Assembly: GCA_934635045.1 (NCBI GenBank)
Contig: CAKTZA010000028.1
Span: 1 to 44,349, forward strand
Source: an uncultured Kiritimatiellota bacterium
GTDB lineage: Bacteria > Verrucomicrobiota > Kiritimatiellia > RFP12 > UBA1067
Direction of reading: 5' to 3'
Length of the DNA: 44,349 bases
Notes under the pieces: generated by a model
What the model saw: only the letters and a program-made list of their open reading frames with translations
The model's database searches: none
What the model was told of the DNA's origin: nothing
Part shown: positions 30,979 through 37,483 of the stretch, one piece after another
Layout of the letters: each line of letters starts with the position of its first letter
Numbering within the stretch: position 1 is the stretch's first letter
Made by a program: the position numbers and the translations under genes

Positions 30979-32499
30979 TCACTTTCCGTTCGCGCCCCGC
31001 CGCCCCGCGAAGCAGACCGCGTAGAGGCCGACGACCGCAAAGCAGATCGCCGGGACGACGAAGCTCGCGCGGAGCGACGTCTGGCAGAGCTTCAGGTCGG
31101 TGTCCCAGTCCGTCGAGAAGCCCGGCACGAGCGCGCACCACATCGAGTTCGGGTTGCCGAGGATGTCCGCCATCCACGGCGTGACGATCGCGCCGCCGAG
31201 GATCGCCATGATGAGGCCGGACGCGCCGAGCTTCAGGGCCTTCGGGTCGAGCCCGCCGAGCGCCAGGCCGTAGATCGTCGGGAACATGAGCGACATGCAG
31301 CCGCTCATCGCGACGAGGCCGAGGACGTTCCACGAGAACGGCAGGCCGCCGACCGTGAAGAGGACGCGCGTCGGCAGGTACATGACGGCGAGGCAGCAGA
31401 GGATCGCCCCCGCCGCGAAGACGGCCATCATTTTCGCCGGCTCGACGTACTTCATGAGGAACGTCGCGATCCAGCGGAAGACGATGAAGAGCGAGATCGC
31501 GACCGTGTAGTAGGTCGCGCCGTCCGCCGGCGTCACGCCGAGTTCCTTCTGGCAGTAGACGTTGAGCCACGTCCACGCGGCGATCTGGACGCCGATGTTG
31601 AAGAACTGGGCGACGACGCCCATCCAGTAGCGCGGCGTCCTGAGGAGCGTCGCGAGCATCGCCCGGTAGTTGCGCTGAACGGTGACGTAGGCGAGCGGAC
31701 CGAGGCAGCCGAGCAGCACCCAGACGATCTTGTTCATGTCCGGGAAGAGGAAGTAGAGCGCGGTGATCGGCACGAACGTGAAGAGCGTCGCGACGCCGAC
31801 GCGCTTCAGCGCCGTGGCGCGCCCGTCGAACGGCGTCTCCTCCTCCTTCGCGAAGAGGAAGAAGAGCCAGATGAGCGCGGCGACCGCGCAGAGGCCGACG
31901 TAGGGCGCGCAGACCCAGAAGAGCTCGTTGTGGATGATGCCCTGCCGCGTCGCCTCGTCCATCAGCGCGCGCTCCTCGGCTGTCGCGGGGTGGAGGTGCG
32001 AGAGGATGAGCTGCTGGGCGAGGACGATGCCGACCATCGAGCCGACGGGGTTGAACATCTGCGCGAAGTTGAGGCGCCGCACGGCCGTCGCCTCGTCGCC
32101 GAGCGAGAGGACGTACGGGTTGCACGTCGTCTCCAGCAGCGAACAGCCGCCCGCGACGATGAAGATCGCGATGAAGTAGATGTCGAAGCTCTGCGCGAGA
32201 CAGGCGGGGATGTAGAGGAGCGCGCCCGCGATGTAGATGAAGAGCCCGATCAGGACGCCCTTGCGGTAGCTGAACTCCTCGGCGAGCACGGCCGCGAAGA
32301 TCGCGAGCACCGCGTAGGCCCCGTAGAACGCGACCTGCACGAGGCCGGCCTTCGACTGGTCCATCGTGAAGATGCGCTGGAACGACGGCACGAGATTGTC
32401 CGTCATGTTGTTGAGGAGCCCCCACAGCGTGAAGCAGCTCACGAGCATGATGAAGACGGCCAGATACCTCTTCGGAACGATCGGCGTTTCAGTTTTCAT
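30979..32499 (-). CDS. fucP: FucP-like sugar/proton symporter (MFS)
   Basis: A 506-residue major-facilitator permease with about twelve membrane segments, of the FucP branch. The first segment reads YLAVFIMLVSCFTLWGLLNNMTDNLVPSFQ, the branch's hallmark WGxxNxxxDxLVPxF; later come GAYAVLAIFAAVLAEEFSYRKGVLIGL and CSLLETTCNPYVLSLGDEATAVRRLNFAQMFNPVGSMVG, equally typical. It probably imports L-fucose released by the exported fucosidase encoded two genes downstream. It starts 23 bases after the def gene with a GGAG-like site, so it appears co-transcribed with def. The RNase gene in between the two fucose genes is an odd neighbour. Confidence 0.9.
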   Translation of the reverse strand: MKTETPIVPKRYLAVFIMLVSCFTLWGLLNNMTDNLVPSFQRIFTMDQSKAGLVQVAFYGAYAVLAIFAAVLAEEFSYRKGVLIGLFIYIAGALLYIPACLAQSFDIYFIAIFIVAGGCSLLETTCNPYVLSLGDEATAVRRLNFAQMFNPVGSMVGIVLAQQLILSHLHPATAEERALMDEATRQGIIHNELFWVCAPYVGLCAVAALIWLFFLFAKEEETPFDGRATALKRVGVATLFTFVPITALYFLFPDMNKIVWVLLGCLGPLAYVTVQRNYRAMLATLLRTPRYWMGVVAQFFNIGVQIAAWTWLNVYCQKELGVTPADGATYYTVAISLFIVFRWIATFLMKYVEPAKMMAVFAAGAILCCLAVMYLPTRVLFTVGGLPFSWNVLGLVAMSGCMSLMFPTIYGLALGGLDPKALKLGASGLIMAILGGAIVTPWMADILGNPNSMWCALVPGFSTDWDTDLKLCQTSLRASFVVPAICFAVVGLYAVCFAGRRGANGK

Positions 32500-32522
32500 A
32501 TCGGTGTTCCCGCTCCCGTCCT

Positions 32523-33068
32523 TCAGCGCGTACCGCCATTGGCCTTCGCGAGCTTCTTGAGCTTCGGCGCGCAGGCGAGCCGCTCGACGGCGGACATGTG
32601 GTCGATGTAGAGGACGCCGTTCAGGTGGTCGATCTCGTGCTGGAGCGCCCGCGCGAGGTAGCCGCGCGCCGTGATCACCTGCGGACGGTTCTCCGCGTCG
32701 AGGTACTGGCACGTGACCTGCGCCGCGCGCGTCAGCGAGCCGCCGACGTTCGGGAAGCTGAGGCACCCCTCCTTGTCGCGCACCGAGCCCTCCTGCGCGA
32801 TGATCTCCGGGTTCCAGAGGCGGAGCGGCATCGCGATCGGCGCGTTGAACGCCTCGTCCTCGGCTTCGTCGCAGCCCTCCGGGATGTCGATGACGCACAT
32901 CTTCTCCGTGCGCCCGACCTGCTCGGCCGCGAGCCCGACGCCCTTCGCGCGGCGCATCGTCTCGATCATGTCGTCCGCCAGCTGCCGCAGCTTCTCGTCG
33001 ACGAAGGCGACCGGGGCCGCCTTCTCGCGCAAAACCTTCTCTCCGTACTTGTAGACTTTCAGAACCAT
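32523..33068 (-). CDS. def: Peptide deformylase
   Basis: A 181-residue metal-dependent deformylase that removes the N-formyl group from nascent proteins. All three motifs are present: GVGLAAEQVG (43-52, motif I), EGCLSFP (100-106, motif II, ligand C102) and QHEIDHLNG (133-141, motif III, ligands H134 and H138, general base E135). The glutamate in LAAEQ replaces the more usual Pro or Thr. The chosen ATG at 33068 gives the standard MVLKVYKYGEKVL opening and lies 7 bases after an extended -10 box, so the message should be leaderless; 29 extra upstream codons of open frame would run through the promoter. It heads a long same-strand run. Confidence 0.96.
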   Translation of the reverse strand: MVLKVYKYGEKVLREKAAPVAFVDEKLRQLADDMIETMRRAKGVGLAAEQVGRTEKMCVIDIPEGCDEAEDEAFNAPIAMPLRLWNPEIIAQEGSVRDKEGCLSFPNVGGSLTRAAQVTCQYLDAENRPQVITARGYLARALQHEIDHLNGVLYIDHMSAVERLACAPKLKKLAKANGGTR

Positions 33069-33075
33069 GTCGCAG

Positions 33076-33084
33076 ATTATACCA
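33076..33084 (-). promoter_or_regulatory. def promoter, extended -10, leaderless type
   Basis: The minus strand reads TGGTATAAT (hexamer 33076-33081), exactly 7 bases before the def ATG at 33068. It is divergent from the hisC promoter, and their elements interleave in a 69-base intergenic gap, so the two may compete. Confidence 0.75.
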
Positions 33085-33099
33085 TATTCCGCGTGCGCC

Positions 33100-33128
33100 T
33101 TGCGGACACAATCGGAAAAGGCTATAAT
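33100..33128 (+). promoter_or_regulatory. hisC promoter, -35 and -10
   Basis: TTGCGG (33100-33105), a 17-base spacer, then TATAAT (33123-33128), a near-consensus sigma-70 site. Nine bases separate it from the ATG at 33138, so this message also has essentially no leader. There is no extended TG motif here. Confidence 0.8.
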
Positions 33129-33137
33129 ACGCGCCCT

Positions 33138-34199
33138 ATGATGATTGCCCGACATGTCCGCAGGCTCGCGGCGTACGTCCCCGGCGAACAGCCGAAGGCG
33201 ACGGACGTCGTCAAGCTCAACACGAACGAGAACCCCTACCCGCCCTCGCCGACGTGCGCGAAGGTGCTGAAGGCGTTTGACCTCGACCGCCTCCGCCGCT
33301 ACCCCGACCCCGTGTTCGCCGACCTCCGCGACGCGCTCGCGCAGCTGAACGGCACGACGCCCGACCGCGTCTTCGTCGGCAATGGGTCGGACGAGATTCT
33401 CGCCCTCGCCGCCAAGGCGTTCGTCGAGGACGACGAGACGATCGGCTCGCTCGATCCGAGCTACTCGCTCTACAAGACCCTCGCGGCAATCCGAAACGTG
33501 AAGTGGGAGGGACTGGATTCAAGGAAAAAGGAAGAAGGAAAAGGGAAAAAGTGCGGAAGTCTCAACCCTGACAATCTGGCAGAAAACGTTTCCCTCTTTC
33601 TCCTGACGAACCCGAACGCGCCGACGGGCGAGTTCCGCGCGCCGGACGCGATTGCGGCGTTCGCGAAGAAGTTTCGCGGCGTCGTTCTCGTCGACGAGGC
33701 GTACGTCGACTTCGCGCGCGGCAACTGCATGGCCCTCGCGACCGCGCCCCGGAACCGCAACGTCCTCGTGATGCGCACGTTCTCGAAGAGCTATTCGCTC
33801 GCGGGGCTCCGCGTCGGCTACTGCGTCGGCCCGAAGCCGCTCATTGCCGCGCTCTACAAGATCAAGGATTCGTACAACGTCGACGCCGTCGCCCAGGCCG
33901 TCGCCCTCGCCGCCGTGAACGACCAGGCGTGGATGAAGGCAAACGTCGCGAAGGTCGTGAAGACGCGCACGTGGTTCGCGAAGGAACTCGCCGCGCGCGG
34001 CTGGGACGTCATCCCGTCCGAATCGAACTTCGTCTTCGCGAAGCCGCCGCGTCCGCAGAAGGCCGCCGCGCTCTTCGCCGCGCTGAAGGCGAAGAACGTC
34101 TTCGTGCGCTACTTCAAGGGCCCGAAGACGGGCGACCGCTTGCGCATCACCATCGGAACCGACGCCGAGATGAAGAAACTGATCAAGGAACTGCCATGA
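33138..34199 (+). CDS. hisC: Histidinol-phosphate aminotransferase
   Basis: A 353-residue class II PLP aminotransferase of the HisC family, making histidinol phosphate from imidazole acetol-phosphate. It has VVKLNTNENPYPPSP, RRYPDPVFADLRDALAQLNG, VFVGNGSDEILALAAKAF, LLTNPNAPTGEF, VLVDEAYVDFA, the PLP lysine K217 in TFSKSYSLAGLRVGY, and RITIGTDAEM at the end. Residues about 128-150 (SRKKEEGKGKKCGSLNPDNL region) are encoded by an AG-rich repeat string and replace the normal loop ahead of LFLLTNPNAPTG, without a frameshift. Its stop overlaps the paaK start (ATGA). No other his genes are nearby, so another aromatic-type acceptor cannot be excluded. Confidence 0.92.
   Translation: MMIARHVRRLAAYVPGEQPKATDVVKLNTNENPYPPSPTCAKVLKAFDLDRLRRYPDPVFADLRDALAQLNGTTPDRVFVGNGSDEILALAAKAFVEDDETIGSLDPSYSLYKTLAAIRNVKWEGLDSRKKEEGKGKKCGSLNPDNLAENVSLFLLTNPNAPTGEFRAPDAIAAFAKKFRGVVLVDEAYVDFARGNCMALATAPRNRNVLVMRTFSKSYSLAGLRVGYCVGPKPLIAALYKIKDSYNVDAVAQAVALAAVNDQAWMKANVAKVVKTRTWFAKELAARGWDVIPSESNFVFAKPPRPQKAAALFAALKAKNVFVRYFKGPKTGDRLRITIGTDAEMKKLIKELP
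33521..33560 (+). repeat. AG-rich element inside hisC
   Basis: The purine-only string AAGGAAAAAGGAAGAAGGAA and onward ends in AGTGCGGAAGT. The same pattern, ending GTGCGGA, occurs at 41411-41447 inside the RHS gene, and related strings at 35485-35515 and 16209-16262. It is in frame in hisC. Confidence 0.75.
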
Positions 34200-35497
34200 A
34201 CCCACTCTCAACCCCCGATTTCATGCCGCGCGCCGAACTTCAGGCGCGCCAGCTCGCAAAGCTCCAGAAGCTCATCCCCTACGAGTACGAGCGCGTCGCG
34301 CTCTTCCGCCGCCGCTGCGACGAGAAAGGCGTCAAGCCCCGCGACCTCGTCACGCTCGCCGACCTCGCGAAGTTCCCCTTCATGAAGAAGACGGATCTCC
34401 GCGACGAATATCCGCTCGGCCTCACCGCCGCGCCGATGAGGGAGATCGTCCGCTTCCACTGCTCGTCGGGCACGACCGGCAAGCCGATCTGCATCCCGAA
34501 CACGAGGAACGACATCGACGTCTGGGCGGACGCGACGGCGCGCTGCCTCGCGATGTTCGGCCTCTCCGACGAGGACGTCCTCCAGGTGAGCTACGGCTAC
34601 GGCCTCTTCACCGGCGGCCTCGGCCTCCACTACGGCGGCGAGACGCTCGGCTGCGCGGTGCTCCCGACCTCGGCCGGCAACACCGAGAAGCAGCTCATGC
34701 TCATGAAGGACCTCGGCTCGACCGCCATCGCCTGCACGCCGAGCTACTTCCTGCACATCATCGAGGTCGCCCGCAAGCTCGGCATCGACTTCCGCCGCGA
34801 CACGCGGCTCCGGCACGGCATCTTCGGCGCGGAGCCCTGGACGGACGAGATGCGCGCGAAGATCGAGGCGGCCACGGGCATCGTCGCGCACGACATCTAC
34901 GGCCTCACCGAGATCTCCGGGCCCGGCGTCGCCGGCTCGTGCGGACACTGCCGGGGCCTCCACATCTTCGAGGACCACTACTACCCGGAGGTCATCGACC
35001 CCGAGACGCTGGAGGTCCTGCCGGACGGCACGGAGGGCGAGCTCGTCTTCACGACGCTCGACCGCTTCGGCACGCCCATGATCCGCTACCGCACACGCGA
35101 CCTGACGACGCTCCACGCCGAGACGTGCGCGTGCGGCCGCACCATCCGCTGGATGAGCCGCATCAAGGCGCGGTCGGACGACATGCTGATCGTCCACGGC
35201 GTGAACCTCTTCCCGAGCCAGGTCGAGACCGCCCTTCTCTCCGTGGCCGAGGTCGAGCCGCACTACCAGATCCTGCTCACGCCGACGGAGACGCTGGACC
35301 TCTTCGAGATCAAGGTCGAACTGAAGCCCGAGGCGTTCTCGGACAACATCCGCGAGATCGAGGCCCTGCGCAAGAAGGTCTTCGCCGCCGTCAGGCAGGT
35401 CATCGGGCTCTCCCCGAAGATCACGCTCGTCGAGCCCGGCTCCCTGCCGCGCAGCGAAGGCAAGATCAAGCGCGTGATCGATTTAAGGAAAAAGTAA
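34196..35497 (+). CDS. paaK: Phenylacetate-CoA ligase family adenylate-forming enzyme
   Basis: A 433-residue ANL-superfamily CoA ligase of the PaaK type, normal in length. The ATP-binding P-loop is FHCSSGTTGKPI (residues 87-98), then GYGLFTGGLGLHYG, the adenylate motif IYGLTEISGPGVAGSC, GELVFTTLDRFGTPMIRYRTRDLT, and the C-terminal SRIKARSDDMLIVHGVNLFPSQVE hinge with PRSEGKIKRVIDL containing the catalytic lysine. It likely activates phenylacetate or another aryl acid. Its start overlaps the hisC stop. The final residues RKK and its stop codon come from an AG-rich repeat string that also carries the ribosome site of the next gene. No paa catabolic genes are present, so degradation is not implied. 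Confidence 0.93.
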   Translation: MNPLSTPDFMPRAELQARQLAKLQKLIPYEYERVALFRRRCDEKGVKPRDLVTLADLAKFPFMKKTDLRDEYPLGLTAAPMREIVRFHCSSGTTGKPICIPNTRNDIDVWADATARCLAMFGLSDEDVLQVSYGYGLFTGGLGLHYGGETLGCAVLPTSAGNTEKQLMLMKDLGSTAIACTPSYFLHIIEVARKLGIDFRRDTRLRHGIFGAEPWTDEMRAKIEAATGIVAHDIYGLTEISGPGVAGSCGHCRGLHIFEDHYYPEVIDPETLEVLPDGTEGELVFTTLDRFGTPMIRYRTRDLTTLHAETCACGRTIRWMSRIKARSDDMLIVHGVNLFPSQVETALLSVAEVEPHYQILLTPTETLDLFEIKVELKPEAFSDNIREIEALRKKVFAAVRQVIGLSPKITLVEPGSLPRSEGKIKRVIDLRKK

Positions 35498-35515
35498 AAA
35501 GGAAGAGGGAAGAAG
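35485..35515 (+). repeat. AG-rich element forming paaK stop and downstream ribosome site
   Basis: AAGGAAAAAGTAAAAAGGAA and onward. It encodes the last residues and TAA stop of paaK, and its GGAAGAGGG portion is the Shine-Dalgarno of the histidine kinase gene starting at 35518. Confidence 0.7.
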
Positions 35516-35517
35516 TT

Positions 35518-36573
35518 ATGAAGGACTTCTTTCGAGGCGTTCGTCGGCACATCGGCAAGCTGGATGCGGGGCATCTGCGCGAGCAGTACCTTCTCATGTC
35601 GAAGGAGCTCGAATCCGTCGACACGCTGCTGGACGCAATCGACCGCGGCATCGTCGTCCTCGACGAGACCGGCGTCGTGACGCGCTTCAACCCGGCGGCG
35701 GAGACCCTGCTCGGCGCCGACCCCGCCGACGCACTCCGCGCGCTCGACATTCCCCTCGGCGTCGGCTCGAAGCGGGAGATCGCCGTCTCCTACCCGGAAC
35801 GGCGCGCGCTCGAGCTCCAGACGATTCCGCTGCAGGCCGGCACGATCGTCTACATCCGCGACATCACGGCCGAGAAGGCCCGCACCGAAGAGGAGCTGCG
35901 CGCGGGCGCGACGAAGGCCGTGCAGGATCTTGCCGCCGGCGTCGCCCACGAGATCGGCAATCCGCTGAACGCGATCTCGCTTTCGCTCCAGCTCATCGAG
36001 CGCGACCCGACGGACAAGGAGACGATCCAGACCTGCATGCAGCAGGTCAAGCGGCTCGACGGCATCATCCGCGACTTCCTCGCCGCGCTCCGTCCGCACC
36101 GCCCGAACCTCCGGCCCGGCTCGCCGGTCGAGCCGCTCAAGCGCTGCCTCGACACGCTGCGCGAGCAGTTCGTCGAGCGCAAGATCCGCGTCACGCTCAA
36201 CGTGCCCGCCGCCCTGCCGGCGGTCGCGCTCGACGCGAACCAGATCGAGCAGGTCTTCTTCAACCTCATCAAGAACGCGCTGGAGGCGATGAAGGACGGC
36301 GGCGCGATCACGATCACCCTGTCGGCGGACGACGAGACAGTCGCCGTTGCGTTCCGCGACACGGGCCTCGGCATGTCGGCCGAGCAGCTGGCGCACCTCT
36401 TCGAGCCCTACCGCACGACGAAGGAGAAAGGCACGGGCCTCGGGCTCATGATCTCGAAGCGCATCGTGCGCGACCACGGCGGCATGATCGACGCGGTATC
36501 GGCCCCCGGCGAGGGGACGACGTTCACCGTGCGCCTGCCGCGCCTCGAAAAGCGCGTGCGCGAGCTCGGATAG
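35518..36573 (+). CDS. Soluble sensor histidine kinase (PAS, HisKA, HATPase)
   Basis: A 351-residue cytoplasmic two-component sensor kinase without membrane segments. Residues about 35-115 form a PAS-like sensor (LDAIDRGIVVLDETGVVTRFNPAAETLLG). The dimerisation helix has phospho-acceptor H144 in GVAHEIGNPLNAISLSLQL. The ATPase has the N box FFNLIKNALEAMKDGG, G1 FRDTGLGMS, F box FEPYRTTKEKGTGLGL and G2 within it. This is the NtrB/AtoS-like subclass. It is the last gene of the hisC-paaK-kinase unit, 20 bases after paaK. No response regulator gene is adjacent, so its partner is elsewhere. The signal it senses is unknown. Confidence 0.92.
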   Translation: MKDFFRGVRRHIGKLDAGHLREQYLLMSKELESVDTLLDAIDRGIVVLDETGVVTRFNPAAETLLGADPADALRALDIPLGVGSKREIAVSYPERRALELQTIPLQAGTIVYIRDITAEKARTEEELRAGATKAVQDLAAGVAHEIGNPLNAISLSLQLIERDPTDKETIQTCMQQVKRLDGIIRDFLAALRPHRPNLRPGSPVEPLKRCLDTLREQFVERKIRVTLNVPAALPAVALDANQIEQVFFNLIKNALEAMKDGGAITITLSADDETVAVAFRDTGLGMSAEQLAHLFEPYRTTKEKGTGLGLMISKRIVRDHGGMIDAVSAPGEGTTFTVRLPRLEKRVRELG

Positions 36574-36587
36574 GCGAGGAAGTTTTG

Positions 36588-36616
36588 ACAATCACCATTA
36601 TCTTGCCGGTGATTGT
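36588..36616. terminator. Possible hairpin between convergent genes
   Basis: ACAATCACC (36588-36596) and GGTGATTGT (36608-36616) form a perfect 9-bp stem with an 11-base loop, just after the histidine kinase stop and before the end of the convergent esterase gene at 36638. There is no strong T-run on either strand, so termination is uncertain. Confidence 0.4.
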
Positions 36617-36637
36617 TGTCTGATGGTTCAAAGCCCT

Positions 36638-37483
36638 TCACGGCGCGTCCCGGCGCCAGAGGTCGGCGACGGCGGCGTCGTAGAGCGGGTTCTGGTACTC
36701 CGGGTCGATCGCCTCGCGCGGCTCGAGGCGGCGCGTGTCGTCCTCGCCCCACCGCGCGCAGGGCGCGCCGGAGGCGACCGCCGCGAAGAGCGCGCGCGCG
36801 AGCGCGAGGGCCGTCGCGTCGGGCGCGTGCCCGCCTTTCGTCGGCTTCCAGATGAGGGGCCCGCCCGCCTCGCGGTAGCGGCAGGCGAACGTGCGGCCGA
36901 GCGTGAAGCGCCCCTCGTCGCCGATGCCGCAGCTGACGAGCGCGGGCGCGCCCAGGCGGGGCGGCGGATCCGGGAAGACCCCGCAGCCGTGGACGGCCCA
37001 CGCCGCGACGGGGAACGGCGGGGCCGACTGGAGGCGCGCGGCGAGCTGTCCGCCCGCCGAGTAGCCGTAGAAGAGGAGGCCGCGCGGCGAGACGCGGAAC
37101 CTCGCGGCGAGGGCGTCGAGCGCGTCGAGGAGCGCGCGGCCCGACCATGCCTTCGGCGCCCAGTAGGCGTCGTCCCTCAGCGTCGGGGCGACGAGGAAGA
37201 CGCCGTTGAGGTCGGCCCACGCCGTCCAGCCGAGCTTGCAGGAGACTTCCGGGCGACCGTCGGCGTTGCGCCCGCCGAAGAGGACGAGGACGCGCCAACG
37301 CTCGCGGCGGGACGGGTCGTAGCCGCGCGGCACGCGGTACCAGACCTTCACGAGCGGGTTGTTCGGCGCGCGCGTCGGGATCTCGACGCAGCCGATCTCC
37401 GGCTCCGCCGCGCGGGCGGGGACAGGCCCCGCCGCGAGCAGGGCGAGGGCGAGAAACACGGGGGCTGTCAGTCTTCCATGCAC
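36638..37483 (-). CDS. Exported alpha/beta-hydrolase esterase (PHB depolymerase/feruloyl esterase-like)
   Basis: A 281-residue exported hydrolase. The signal region is GRLTAPVFLALALLAAGPVPARAAE. The body has VLFGGRNADGRPEV (oxyanion region), the nucleophile elbow FYGYSAGGQLAARL with S142, and a likely catalytic His in KPTKGGHAPDATAL near residue 222. The fold suits a polysaccharide side-chain esterase. The start is uncertain: GTG at 37483 overlaps the end of the membrane-protein gene by 16 bases and has AAGGGG upstream; GTG at 37459 is an alternative with no ribosome site. Convergent with the histidine kinase. Confidence 0.78.
   Translation of the reverse strand: MHGRLTAPVFLALALLAAGPVPARAAEPEIGCVEIPTRAPNNPLVKVWYRVPRGYDPSRRERWRVLVLFGGRNADGRPEVSCKLGWTAWADLNGVFLVAPTLRDDAYWAPKAWSGRALLDALDALAARFRVSPRGLLFYGYSAGGQLAARLQSAPPFPVAAWAVHGCGVFPDPPPRLGAPALVSCGIGDEGRFTLGRTFACRYREAGGPLIWKPTKGGHAPDATALALARALFAAVASGAPCARWGEDDTRRLEPREAIDPEYQNPLYDAAVADLWRRDAP

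Noticed and set aside
29363..32425. A 1020-codon reading of the RNase gene
   Set aside because: The upstream part is out-of-frame fucP sequence; the RNB protein starts at 30970 with a ribosome site over the fucP stop.
36617..36640. GATGGTTCAAAGCCC resembling a tRNA T-loop or attachment site
   Set aside because: The flanking bases do not form the 5-bp T-stem, and no acceptor, D or anticodon arms can be drawn around it.
37418..37430. Third occurrence of GGGGACAGGCCCC, seen twice near 2215-2315
   Set aside because: Here it encodes part of the esterase signal peptide (AAGPVPARAA) in GC-rich sequence; a 13-base palindrome-like match is likely chance.
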